Source: Marmoricola sp. (GTDB taxonomy: Bacteria; Actinomycetota; Actinomycetes; Propionibacteriales; Nocardioidaceae). Taken from it: 64,000 nt of DNA. A program made the position numbers and the translations under genes. Shown piece after piece: positions 33,269-41,342 of this stretch. A model generated the notes under the pieces. The model was not told the origin of the DNA, ran no database searches, and saw only the letters and a program-made list of their open reading frames with translations. The stretch is taken from NCBI RefSeq assembly GCF_025965215.1, contig NZ_JAOPXI010000070.1, positions 1 through 64,000 of the forward strand, written 5' to 3'. The stretch's first letter is position 1, and each line of letters opens with the position of its first letter.

Positions 33269-33709
33269 ATGTCGAAGCGATTCATGACCACCTACTGCCC
33301 GCCGCCGCGCGGCGACTCCCGCGCCGAGATGCGTCTGCTCGGCAGCGTGCCCAGCTTCACCGATGCCCCGGGTGCCGTGCTCGCCGCACTGGTCGAGGCC
33401 GGTCACCTGGTGATGATCAAGCCGGGTTGGGCACTGCTCCACGAGCAGACCGCTCCGGAGAAGGCCTATGTCCTGCTCGACGGCGACGTCGAGGTCCACC
33501 GTGGGGGTGTGGACCTCGGCCGCTGTCGGCCCGGCGAGATCCTGGGCGAGCTCGGCATCGTGCACCGTCGGCTTCGGACTGCGACCGTGGTGACCCGTTC
33601 GGCGACGACGTTGCTGCACCTGAGCCGGGACGCCTTCGAGGTCCTGCACGACACCCAGCCGTACTTCCGAGCCCTCGTCGGCGAGGCGATTCTGCGCAAG
33701 AGCGCGTGA
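33269..33709 (+). CDS. Stand-alone cyclic-nucleotide-binding-domain protein
   Basis: This is a 146-residue protein containing only a cNMP-binding (CRP-type) beta barrel (LHEQTAPEKAYVLLDGDVEV, CRPGEILGELGIVHRRLRTATVVT). The phosphate-binding cassette region GEILGELGIVHRRLRTATV resembles the PBC helix. There is no DNA-binding or catalytic domain, so it may act by protein-protein interaction or be a cNMP buffer/effector. GGAAGG lies 8 nt before the chosen ATG; an in-frame ATG at 33197 is an alternative. The ORF track extends into merR antisense. A class III cyclase gene lies 28 kb away. Confidence 0.8.
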   Translation: MSKRFMTTYCPPPRGDSRAEMRLLGSVPSFTDAPGAVLAALVEAGHLVMIKPGWALLHEQTAPEKAYVLLDGDVEVHRGGVDLGRCRPGEILGELGIVHRRLRTATVVTRSATTLLHLSRDAFEVLHDTQPYFRALVGEAILRKSA

Positions 33710-33724
33710 TGTGCACGCTCGGGT

Positions 33725-34519
33725 TCAGATCCGCGGCACGATGGCGCCGAGCAACTGACCCATGCGGGTCGCGGCGGCGTTGCCGGCCTCGAGCACCTCG
33801 GCATGGTTCAGCGGTTCGCCTGTCATACCGGCAGCGAGGTTGGTGACCAGCGAGATCCCCAGGACCTCCATGTTCGCCTCGCGCGCGGCGATCGCCTCGA
33901 GCGCCGTGCTCATCCCGACCAGGTGTCCACCGATCGCGCGGACCATGGCGATCTCGGCCGGCGTCTCGTAGTGCGGTCCCGGGAACTGCACGTAGACGCC
34001 CTCGTCGAGGCCCGGCTCGATCTCCTGGCACAGGGCCCGCAGCCGTGGGCTGTAGAGATCGGTGAGGTCGATGAAGTTGGCGCCCTCGATCGGAGAGGTC
34101 GCGGTCAGGTTGATGTGGTCACTGATCAGCACCGGGGTCCCCGGCGACCAGGTCTCCCGGAGGCCGCCGCAGCCGTTGGTAAGCACGATCGTCGAGCAGC
34201 CCGCTGCGGCTGCCGTGCGCACGCCGTGTACGACGGCGGTGACCCCGAGGCCCTCGTAGAAGTGGGTACGGCCGAGGAAGACCAGCAGCATGCGCTCACC
34301 CGAGCGCACCGAGCGGACCTTGCCGGCGTGGCCGGCGACGGCGGGGGCAGCGAAGCCGGGCAGGTCGGTCGTGGAGATCTCGGCGACGGCCTCGCCGAGG
34401 GCATCGACCGCAGGCAGCCAGCCCGAGCCCATCACCAGAGCGATGTCGTGCCGGGCGACGCCGGTCTTCTCAGCCAGGACAGCGGCGGCTTCGATGGCCG
34501 CTTCGGATGCGGTGGTCAC
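33725..34519 (-). CDS. Purine-nucleoside phosphorylase
   Basis: This is a 264-residue trimeric-type (class II, NP-I) phosphorylase that converts inosine/guanosine and deoxy forms to base plus (deoxy)ribose-1-phosphate. Motifs are LVMGSGW, VRSGERMLLVFLGRTHFYEG, VLTNGCGGL, the substrate loop YVQFPGPHYETPAEIAMVRAIGG and VGMSTALEAIAAREANMEVLGISLVTN. In mycobacteria this is deoD. The GTG start lies 6 nt after TAGAGT (leaderless). It cooperates with Add upstream and with the mutase and DeoC downstream in the pathway. It is divergent from the large membrane protein, whose promoter region overlaps. Confidence 0.95.
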   Translation of the reverse strand: MTTASEAAIEAAAVLAEKTGVARHDIALVMGSGWLPAVDALGEAVAEISTTDLPGFAAPAVAGHAGKVRSVRSGERMLLVFLGRTHFYEGLGVTAVVHGVRTAAAAGCSTIVLTNGCGGLRETWSPGTPVLISDHINLTATSPIEGANFIDLTDLYSPRLRALCQEIEPGLDEGVYVQFPGPHYETPAEIAMVRAIGGHLVGMSTALEAIAAREANMEVLGISLVTNLAAGMTGEPLNHAEVLEAGNAAATRMGQLLGAIVPRI

Positions 34520-34525
34520 CGGTCG

Positions 34526-34531
34526 ACTCTA
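34526..34531 (-). promoter_or_regulatory. -10 box TAGAGT of purine-nucleoside phosphorylase (leaderless)
   Basis: Read leftward, TAGAGT is followed by 6 nt and then GTG 34519. Confidence 0.5.
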
Positions 34532-34534
34532 GTG

Positions 34535-34571
34535 CTGCTGGCACACTGCTGTCCGTGGCTGACCCGGGTGC
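34535..34571 (+). repeat. 37-bp identical leader/start segment, copy 1
   Basis: Identical to 36931-36967. It contains a CACACT -10-like box, 7 nt and the GTG start codon plus the first five codons of each tandem membrane protein gene. Similarity extends upstream (CCGGTCGACTC). Confidence 0.85.
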
Positions 34572-36879
34572 TGTGACGACGGCGAGTCGGCCGGCTCGTC
34601 GAGCTGCCTGTCGGCGCACCGGCTGGGCTGGGACCCGGAGGCTCGGCGGTACGCCGGGGAGGTTCGCGCCGGGCGTCGTGGTCGTACTCTGCTACGCGCT
34701 GCCGCTGCACGAGAGCGGCGTGGGGTTGCGTGCCGTGGTGTCCTTCCTGGTGCTGCAGGCGTTCGCGTTCGCGCTTCCAGGGATGCTGGCTTGGCGCCTG
34801 ATCCGGGGTGGCCGGGATCCGGGCATCGTCGACCTGGTGATGGGCACGATCGCGTTCCACGCGCTCACGGTCCCGTGGTATCTGGTCGTCCGGTGGGCTG
34901 GCGCGCCCCACCTGGTGTGGGCGCTGCCCATCGCCACGGTGGCGGCAGTGCTGGGGGTCGGACGCACTCGCGGCCTGCGCCTCGCATCGGAATCGCGAGT
35001 GCCGCTGTGGTGCGCTTGGAACTGGGCCGCGGCGATCGCGGTCGGGCTCACCTTGATCGGCGCGCAACTGCCGGTCGCCTCGGGCAACCGGGTGCGCTGG
35101 CAAGGAACCGACAACCCCTTCCTGCTCTCCCTGGCCGCCGAGCTGAAGAACCACATGCCGGCTCAGATCCCGTTCGTCACCGGCCAGCACCTGGACTACC
35201 ACTGGTTCACCTTCGCCGACATCGCGGCGACCTCGTGGCTCGGCGGCCAGGAACTCGACCTGCTGACCTTCTCGCTGATCCCGCTGGGCCTCCTCGCGCT
35301 CGGACTTGCGGCCTTCGGCGCGCTCGGCTGGAAATTCGGCGGCCGACCAGCCATCGGCGTGGTCGCACTCTGGCTCGCGGTGCTCGTGGGCAGCGTCAAC
35401 GCGCTCGGGGGGTTCAACGGCTACATCGTCGACGGCACGCTGCTCGGCATCCTCTGGACGGGCAGTGTCACCCAGGCGTTCGCGGAAGTGCTGGCGGTGG
35501 CACTGCTGTATGTGGTCTTCGACCTCGTGCGAACCGACCGGTCGTTGCCGGGCATGCCCCGGAGCCGTGCGGTCACGGCTGCCAACTGGCTGCTGTTCGT
35601 CGTCGTGTCGTTCGTCGTCTCCGGAGCCAAGGCCACCTTCGTCCCGGTGCTTGGTGCCGGCGCCCTGGTCGCGCTGGTGGCCGCCTTCCGACAACGCCTG
35701 CGCTGGCGCTCGGTGCTGGCCATCGGCATCGTTCTCGCCGCCGAACTCGTCTTCGCACAGGTTGTCCTGTTCGGGGGAGCATCGCAGGGTCTGACGTTCG
35801 AGCCGCGTACGTCGATGGCTCGGATCGCCGAGCGTGCAGGCATGACCGGCCTCGGGGCAGGCGCCCTGGCTCTCGTCGGCGTGTTCCTGGTGGTCGGCTG
35901 GCTGGTGCCGCTGACCGCGGCGGCCGCTTGCGGGATTCGCGATCAACGGACGGATCGGGGGACCGATCTCGCCTCCTGGTGGCTGCTCGGCCTCGTGGTC
36001 AGCTCGATGGTGATCGTCCTTGTCACCGACCATCCGGGATTCAGTCAGTATGCGTTCCTGCGCGCCGGTCTCCCGTTCGCCTACCTGGGCGTGGCCTCCG
36101 GGCTGGTCCGGCTCTGGGAGCGAGCAACTCCTGCGTGGCGACGTGCCGGGCTGGTCGCGATTCCGCTCGGCGCCGGCGCGTGCCTGTTGGTGCGGCACTG
36201 GTCCGAGTCGTCCACCCGCCCGCGCGGTGCTGCCGATCTGGCTCTGGCAGTGGTGGCGACCCTGGCGCTGGTTGTGCTGGTCGCCGGGCTCGTCGCGATC
36301 GCCGCCCGTCCGGGTGTCCGCCCGGTCGTGGTGCTCCTCGTCGCGGGGATGTTCGCCTTGGGCATGGGTACGGTGCGCACGGTCGACGCCGTGTCGTCAT
36401 TCGGCGACCCGAGACCCGGCGCGGCCGACAAGGGGCCTGCGGTGATCCCGGGTGGGGGGATCGAGGCAGCGCGTTATGTGCGCGCGAACTCGGGTCCCGA
36501 CGATCTGTTCGCGACCAACGCCCATTGCCGCCTTCCGTCCGGGATGTGCCAGAACATCGCGCACTGGATGAGTGCCTGGACTGAACGCCGAGCCGTGGTC
36601 GAAGGTTGGGGCTACACCCCGAGAGCGAACGCGAGCGGCGACACGATCGGCGCTGTGATCGAATCCCCCTTCTGGGACCCGGCCCTGCTTGCGCTCAACG
36701 ACGCGGTCTTCCTGCGGCCGAGCAAGGCATCGCTCGACGCCCTGCTCGCGCGTTTCCCGGTGCACTGGCTGATCGTGGACCGCCGGTTCCCTGCGGACGT
36801 GCCGGGTCTGCTGCACCTGTTGCCCAGACACCGGAGATTTGGTCAGACCTTCGTGTTCGAGGTCTCCCCGTCGCGGTGA
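34555..36879 (+). CDS. Large polytopic membrane protein, paralog 1 (GT-C-like, unknown function)
   Basis: This 774-residue protein has roughly 14 hydrophobic segments and a C-terminal soluble domain of about 150 residues. It is 60-70% similar by eye to the next gene and more distantly related to the 790-residue protein at 50460. Conserved in all three are a YHY/YHW loop motif (LDYHWFTFADIAA), GGIEAARYVRANS, DLFATNAHC, ERRAVVEGWGY and WDPALLALNDA. The architecture (many membrane helices plus a soluble C-terminal domain) suggests a polyprenyl-phosphate-sugar-using GT-C glycosyltransferase, but no canonical catalytic motif is obvious. The GTG start at 34555 (MADPGAV) is supported by its duplication before paralog 2; the ORF extension to 34507 enters the PNP promoter. 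Confidence 0.82.
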   Translation: MADPGAVTTASRPARRAACRRTGWAGTRRLGGTPGRFAPGVVVVLCYALPLHESGVGLRAVVSFLVLQAFAFALPGMLAWRLIRGGRDPGIVDLVMGTIAFHALTVPWYLVVRWAGAPHLVWALPIATVAAVLGVGRTRGLRLASESRVPLWCAWNWAAAIAVGLTLIGAQLPVASGNRVRWQGTDNPFLLSLAAELKNHMPAQIPFVTGQHLDYHWFTFADIAATSWLGGQELDLLTFSLIPLGLLALGLAAFGALGWKFGGRPAIGVVALWLAVLVGSVNALGGFNGYIVDGTLLGILWTGSVTQAFAEVLAVALLYVVFDLVRTDRSLPGMPRSRAVTAANWLLFVVVSFVVSGAKATFVPVLGAGALVALVAAFRQRLRWRSVLAIGIVLAAELVFAQVVLFGGASQGLTFEPRTSMARIAERAGMTGLGAGALALVGVFLVVGWLVPLTAAAACGIRDQRTDRGTDLASWWLLGLVVSSMVIVLVTDHPGFSQYAFLRAGLPFAYLGVASGLVRLWERATPAWRRAGLVAIPLGAGACLLVRHWSESSTRPRGAADLALAVVATLALVVLVAGLVAIAARPGVRPVVVLLVAGMFALGMGTVRTVDAVSSFGDPRPGAADKGPAVIPGGGIEAARYVRANSGPDDLFATNAHCRLPSGMCQNIAHWMSAWTERRAVVEGWGYTPRANASGDTIGAVIESPFWDPALLALNDAVFLRPSKASLDALLARFPVHWLIVDRRFPADVPGLLHLLPRHRRFGQTFVFEVSPSR
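36682..36763 (+). repeat. 82-bp tract identical between the tandem membrane-protein paralogs, copy 1
   Basis: GCCCTGCTTGCGCTCAACGA... is identical to 39015-39096, whereas the flanks differ at many third positions. It encodes the ALLALNDAVFLRPSKASLDA part of the C-terminal domain. Confidence 0.9.
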
Positions 36880-36930
36880 TGCGTTGTCATCGCCAACGAC
36901 GGATGTAGGGGTCGCCGGTCGACTCGAGTA

Positions 36931-36967
36931 CTGCTGGCACACTGCTGTCCGTGGCTGACCCGGGTGC
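36931..36967 (+). repeat. 37-bp identical leader/start segment, copy 2
   Basis: Identical to 34535-34571; it provides the start region of paralog 2. Confidence 0.85.
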
Positions 36968-39212
36968 GCTGACGATGACGAGGTTCTCGGCTCTGCGGTT
37001 CCTGCGCGGCACCCCGGGAAGGTTCCTGCCCGGCGTGGCGGTCATGCTCTGCTTCGTCGCAGTGATGTACCACCGGGGCATCGGGTTCCACGCACTGGTG
37101 ATCTTCCTGGCGTACCAGGCATTCGGGTACGCATTGCCCGGGCTCCTCGCCTGGCGGGTGGTCCGCGGCGGTCGCGACCCGGCTGTCGTCGACCTGGTCC
37201 TGGGGACGATCGCCTTCCATGCACTGAGCGTCCCGTGGTACATCGCGGTTCGCTGGGCGGGCATCCCACGTGCCGTGTGGGTGCTTCCGGTCGCCACGGT
37301 CGTGGTCGCCCTCGCCATGGGGCGACGTCGGGGGCTGCGCCTGACCTCGCTCTGGCGACTCCCGCCATGGTGTGCCTGGAACGCAGCCGCGGCCATCAGC
37401 CTCGGCATCGTCCTGATCGGCTCGTCGATCGCGGTGGCCACCGGACCACTCGCGCGCTGGCCAGGCAACGACAGTCCCTATCTCCTGTCGCTCGCGGGCG
37501 AGCTCAAGTACCACATGCCTGGTGTCATCCCCTTTGTGACCGGGCAGCCGCTCGACTACCACTGGTACACCTTCGCCGACATTGCGTCGTTCTCCTGGCT
37601 CAGCGGGCAGGAGCTCGACATCCTCACGATCGCGCTGATGCCGATCGGGCTGCTCGCGCTCGGGCTGGCAGGTTTCGGCGTGCTCGGGTGGAAGTTCACC
37701 GGGACGCCTGCCGGCGGAGTCGTCGCGCTCTGGCTGGCCGTACTTGTCGGCAGCGTCAACCCGCTCGGAGGCTTCGGTGGGTCCGTCGTCGACGGCACGT
37801 TCCTCGAGGTCCTGTGGCGCGTCAGCCCCACCCAGGGCTACGCGCAGGTGGTGTCCATCGTCGTCCTGTATGTCGCCGTCGAGATGCTTCGCTCGCGCCG
37901 GGCTCCGGGGCTGCCGGCGTGGGTGTTGTTCGTCCTCGCCTCCTTTGTGGTCGCCGGCGCCAAGGCCACCTTCATTCCGGTTCTGGGCGCGGGAGCGATG
38001 GTGGCGCTCGTGGTCGCTTTCAGCCGTCGCCGCGAATGGCGTGTCGTGCTCGGCATGGGGCTCGTGCTCGCGGCCGAATTCGTCTTCGCACAGGTCGTCC
38101 TGTTCGGCGGCACCTCCCAGGGCATGGTGCTCTCCCCGCGGTCCTCGATGGAGCGAATCGGGGGCACGATGGGGTTGGGGGAAGGCCGCGGCGTCGGCCT
38201 GGTTGTGTTCGTCTTCCTGGTTACCGGTTGGCTGCTCCCGCTCGTCCTGCTTGTCTCCTCGCTGTTCCGCGCCGAACGCCTGCGAGTACGCGCCGACCTG
38301 GCCTCCTGGTGGGTGGCCGGCATGGTGGTCAGTTCGATGGTCGCCGCGGTGATGCTGACACACCCCGGGTACAGCCAGTACTCCTTCCTCCGTGCCGGGC
38401 TTCCGTTCGCGACCCTGGCGGTCGCCGCGGTGCTGGTCCGGCTCTGGGCGCAGGGCACGGCGACGCAGCGGTCGGCCGCGGTCGTGGTCGGGTTGCTCGG
38501 ACTTGGAGCCTGTTACCTGCTGCGCTCGTGGTCAGAGCAGGGAGCAGCTCCGCGTGACCTCACCGACCTGGTGAAGGTGGTGGCCGTCAGTACGGCGCTG
38601 ACGCTCGCGGTCGCAGCCGCGACAGCGGCCATCGTCAGGCCAGGGGGACGGAAGGTCGCTGCTGTGTTCATGGCGGGCTCGTTCACCCTCGGGATGGGAT
38701 CTGCCCGGACATTCGACATCCTCCGCGGCGTGAACGTCCGACGACCTGATATTTCGAGCCTCGGCCCAGCGGTCATCCCGAAGGGGGGCATCGAGGCGGC
38801 TCGCTACGTGCGTGGGCACTCGGACCCGTCGGACCTGTTCGCCACGAACGCACACTGCCGGTTGCCGCGATCGCGCGTCTGCGTGACCACGGCACACTGG
38901 ATGAGCGCCTGGGCCGAGCGCCGGGCCGTGATCGAGGGGTGGGGCTACACCGCGACGGCCAACCTGACGGGCGATTCCATCAGTGAGGTCACGACCACGC
39001 CGTACTGGGATCCTGCCCTGCTTGCGCTCAACGACGCGGTCTTCCTGCGGCCGAGCAAGGCATCGCTCGACGCCCTGCTCGCGCGTTTCCCGGTGCGCTG
39101 GCTGATGGTCGACACGCGGTTCCCGGTCGACCTGCCTGGTCTCGAGAGACTTCTGCCAGACCACCGCCGGTTTGCTCAGACCGTCGTGCTCGAGGTGCAG
39201 TCGGCCCGGTAG
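36951..39212 (+). CDS. Large polytopic membrane protein, paralog 2 (GT-C-like, unknown function)
   Basis: This 753-residue protein is collinear with the preceding gene: same MADPGA start, same membrane-segment pattern, LDYHWYTFADIAS loop and C-terminal GGIEAARYVRGHS, DLFATNAHC and VEGWGYTATAN motifs. It arose by tandem duplication including the promoter-start segment. It has since diverged except for an 82-bp identical tract near the 3' end, which suggests gene conversion. Length differences lie in loops (for example, the PGMPRSRAVTA region of paralog 1 is missing). The gene ends one base before the convergent gamma-glutamylcyclotransferase-like gene. Function unknown; envelope glycan assembly is an inference from the third copy's setting. 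Confidence 0.82.
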   Translation: MADPGALTMTRFSALRFLRGTPGRFLPGVAVMLCFVAVMYHRGIGFHALVIFLAYQAFGYALPGLLAWRVVRGGRDPAVVDLVLGTIAFHALSVPWYIAVRWAGIPRAVWVLPVATVVVALAMGRRRGLRLTSLWRLPPWCAWNAAAAISLGIVLIGSSIAVATGPLARWPGNDSPYLLSLAGELKYHMPGVIPFVTGQPLDYHWYTFADIASFSWLSGQELDILTIALMPIGLLALGLAGFGVLGWKFTGTPAGGVVALWLAVLVGSVNPLGGFGGSVVDGTFLEVLWRVSPTQGYAQVVSIVVLYVAVEMLRSRRAPGLPAWVLFVLASFVVAGAKATFIPVLGAGAMVALVVAFSRRREWRVVLGMGLVLAAEFVFAQVVLFGGTSQGMVLSPRSSMERIGGTMGLGEGRGVGLVVFVFLVTGWLLPLVLLVSSLFRAERLRVRADLASWWVAGMVVSSMVAAVMLTHPGYSQYSFLRAGLPFATLAVAAVLVRLWAQGTATQRSAAVVVGLLGLGACYLLRSWSEQGAAPRDLTDLVKVVAVSTALTLAVAAATAAIVRPGGRKVAAVFMAGSFTLGMGSARTFDILRGVNVRRPDISSLGPAVIPKGGIEAARYVRGHSDPSDLFATNAHCRLPRSRVCVTTAHWMSAWAERRAVIEGWGYTATANLTGDSISEVTTTPYWDPALLALNDAVFLRPSKASLDALLARFPVRWLMVDTRFPVDLPGLERLLPDHRRFAQTVVLEVQSAR
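39015..39096 (+). repeat. 82-bp tract identical between the tandem membrane-protein paralogs, copy 2
   Basis: Exact match to 36682-36763. Confidence 0.9.
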
Positions 39213-39213
39213 C

Positions 39214-39669
39214 TCAACCGCCGAAGGTGCTGCGGCATTCACGCCGCCGCAGGTCGGCGACGTAGTCCGCCGGCGCATCGGCGGCCTCGGCCGCGTCCGC
39301 CAGGACGCCGAGGTAGGTCGCCGACGGCAGACCGCCCTCGAACGCGTCCAGGACATAGACCCAGGCGACGACCTCGTCGGTCAGCGTGGCAACACGGACC
39401 TTGGTCTTGCGGAAGAGCCCGGTGTCGGCCGAGTCCCAGCTGTCCAGGACGGCGACGTCGTCGTCGGTGATGTCGTAGAGCGCGACGAAGACCTGCTCGA
39501 ACGGGTCCTGGACGATCGTGGCGAGCGCGCCGTCCCAGCCGTGCTCCTCGCCGCCGAACGTCAGGCGCCAGCCTTCCAGCCAGCCCGTGCCGCGCAGGGG
39601 GGAGTGCGGGCAGCGCTCACTCATCCGGGCCGGGTCCAGATTGGTCCCGTAGGCGGCGTAGAGCGTCAC
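39214..39669 (-). CDS. Gamma-glutamylcyclotransferase-fold protein
   Basis: This is a 151-residue AIG2/GGCT-like protein. The N-terminal substrate-binding loop AAYGTNLDPARM and the GWRLTFGGEEHGWDGALAT segment are the family hallmarks, and acidic residues in VFVALYDITDDDVAVLDSWD could supply the catalytic Glu/Asp. The enzyme may cyclise gamma-glutamyl compounds to 5-oxoproline, but many family members have unknown substrates. The GTG at 39669 lies 6 nt after TACGCT. The ORF extends further upstream into the lpdA promoter, and that part is not family-like. Confidence 0.82.
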   Translation of the reverse strand: MTLYAAYGTNLDPARMSERCPHSPLRGTGWLEGWRLTFGGEEHGWDGALATIVQDPFEQVFVALYDITDDDVAVLDSWDSADTGLFRKTKVRVATLTDEVVAWVYVLDAFEGGLPSATYLGVLADAAEAADAPADYVADLRRRECRSTFGG

Positions 39670-39675
39670 CCGCCC

Positions 39676-39681
39676 AGCGTA
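39676..39681 (-). promoter_or_regulatory. -10 box TACGCT of the GGCT-like gene (leaderless)
   Basis: Read leftward, TACGCT is followed by 6 nt and then GTG 39669. Confidence 0.5.
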
Positions 39682-39733
39682 GGGGAGAAGAGCCTGCACC
39701 ACGGAGTACGACGCGGTACGACAGAATGAGCCG

Positions 39734-41131
39734 GTGACTCGTGTGGTGATCATCGGCGGCGGACCCGGAGGCTACGAATCTGCGCTGGTGGCGGCCCAGC
39801 TGGGCGCCGAGGTGGTCGTGGTGGACTCCGACGGTCTCGGCGGATCGGCCGTCCTGACCGACTGCGTCCCCAGCAAGACCCTGATCGCGACCGCCGAGCT
39901 GATGACCGAGCTGGCTGCGGCGCCGGAGCTCGGGATCGGTCTGATCGACTCCGACGGCGACGACGCGTCGCGGGTCGACATCGACCTGGCCCGCATCAAC
40001 GCCCGGGTGCTGCGACTGGCTGGCGAGCAGTCCCGCGACATCGGCCGACGCCTGGACCGTGAGGGCGTCCGCATCGTCACCGGCCGGGGTCGGCTGGTCA
40101 GCGCGGAGCGCGTCCTGGTCGAACTGTCGGACGGCTCCACCGAGGACCTGCCCGCCGATGCCGTGCTGATCGCCACCGGAGCAGCGCCGCGGACCCTGCC
40201 GACGGCTCAGCCCGACGGCGAGCGCATCCTGACCTGGGAGCAGGTCTACGACTTGACCGAGACCCCGGAGAAGCTGATCGTCGTCGGCTCCGGCGTCACC
40301 GGCGCCGAGTTCGCCAGCGCCTACATGGCCCTCGGGATCGAGGTCGTCCTCGTCTCCTCGCGCGATCGGGTACTGCCCGGCGAGGACGCCGACGCGGCCA
40401 CGGTGCTCGAGGACGTTCTGACGCGACGCGGCATGACCGTCATGAACAAGTCCCGGATGGAGTCGGTCACCCGCGACGGCGACGTGGTCACGGTCAACCT
40501 GACCGACGGCCGTTCGGTCTCCGGGTCACACTGCCTGCTGGCACTCGGATCGATCCCCAAGACGGCCGGCATCGGCCTGGACGAGGCCGGCGTCGCGGTC
40601 GACGAGGGCGGCTTCATCACCGTCGACCGGGTCTCCCGCACGAGCGCCCGGGGCGTGTACGCCGCGGGCGACTGCACCGGAGTCCTCATGCTCGCGTCCG
40701 TGGCCGCGATGCAGGGCCGCATCGCGATGTGGCACTTCCTCGGCGACGCGGTGGCGCCACTGGACCTCAAGAAGGTCTCGTCGAACGTCTTCACCGCCCC
40801 CGAGATCGCCACCGTCGGCTGGTCGCAGCAGGCCGTGGACGCCGGTGACATCGTGGCCGAGGTGGTCCGGCTCGAGCTGTCCGGGAACCCGCGGGCGAAG
40901 ATGCAGGGCGTGCGGGACGGCTTCGTGAAGCTGTTCTGCCGTCCGGGGACGGGGATCATCGTCGGTGGTGTCGTGGTCGGGCCGCGCGCCAGCGAGCTGA
41001 TCCACCCGGTCTCGATCGCTGTCGCCGAGTCCCTGACCGCTGACCAGCTCGCCAATGCCTTCACCGTCTACCCCTCCAACAGCGGCTCGATCGCCGAGGC
41101 CGCCCGGCGCCTGCACCACCCGCAGACCTGA
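39734..41131 (+). CDS. lpdA: NAD(P)H-quinone dehydrogenase, LpdA type
   Basis: This is a 465-residue flavoprotein disulfide reductase-family enzyme. It has the FAD site IIGGGPGGYESALVAAQLG, the NAD(P) site VVGSGVTGAEFAS and the C-terminal dimer interface (LIHPVSIAVAESLTADQL). The redox-active disulfide is incomplete: DCVPSK keeps C44, but the partner position five residues earlier is Ala (GGSAVLTDC). This is the known character of the mycobacterial LpdA/Rv3303c group, which reduces quinones rather than lipoamide. The GTG start is 6 nt after CAGAAT, a near match to the leaderless pattern. The neighbourhood near PNP and the mutase matches mycobacteria. Confidence 0.9.
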   Translation: MTRVVIIGGGPGGYESALVAAQLGAEVVVVDSDGLGGSAVLTDCVPSKTLIATAELMTELAAAPELGIGLIDSDGDDASRVDIDLARINARVLRLAGEQSRDIGRRLDREGVRIVTGRGRLVSAERVLVELSDGSTEDLPADAVLIATGAAPRTLPTAQPDGERILTWEQVYDLTETPEKLIVVGSGVTGAEFASAYMALGIEVVLVSSRDRVLPGEDADAATVLEDVLTRRGMTVMNKSRMESVTRDGDVVTVNLTDGRSVSGSHCLLALGSIPKTAGIGLDEAGVAVDEGGFITVDRVSRTSARGVYAAGDCTGVLMLASVAAMQGRIAMWHFLGDAVAPLDLKKVSSNVFTAPEIATVGWSQQAVDAGDIVAEVVRLELSGNPRAKMQGVRDGFVKLFCRPGTGIIVGGVVVGPRASELIHPVSIAVAESLTADQLANAFTVYPSNSGSIAEAARRLHHPQT

Positions 41132-41151
41132 TCAAGGACGCGGATCGGACT

Positions 41152-41172
41152 TGATCGTCGGTCATCGAGCGG
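41152..41172 (-). repeat. REP-like repeat copy in the lpdA-spoIID intergenic region
   Basis: On the minus strand, CGCTCGATGACCGACGATCA matches CGCTCGGTGACCGACGATCA at 45264-45283 except for one base. Confidence 0.45.
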
Positions 41173-41175
41173 CGA

Positions 41176-41200
41176 GTTCGGCTGAGGAACGAAGCCGAAC
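41176..41200 (+). terminator. Hairpin GTTCGGCT-N9-AGCCGAAC after lpdA
   Basis: A perfect 8-bp stem 45 bp after the lpdA stop, in the 211-bp gap before the SpoIID-like gene. It has no clear T-tract. Downstream of it the gap contains an AT-richer stretch (TAGTTATTGCGCGGGAATTC) that probably holds the promoter of the next gene. Confidence 0.4.
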
Positions 41201-41342
41201 CCGAGCCAGTCGAGATGTCGTGACCCCGGCGCAGTGGAACCCCAGTCATGTAGTTATTGCGCGGGAATTCGTTCACCAGTTCTCGATGAGGTTGCCGGGC
41301 TACCATCGGGTTGACTCGGACCCCAACTGCAACAGGTGACTC

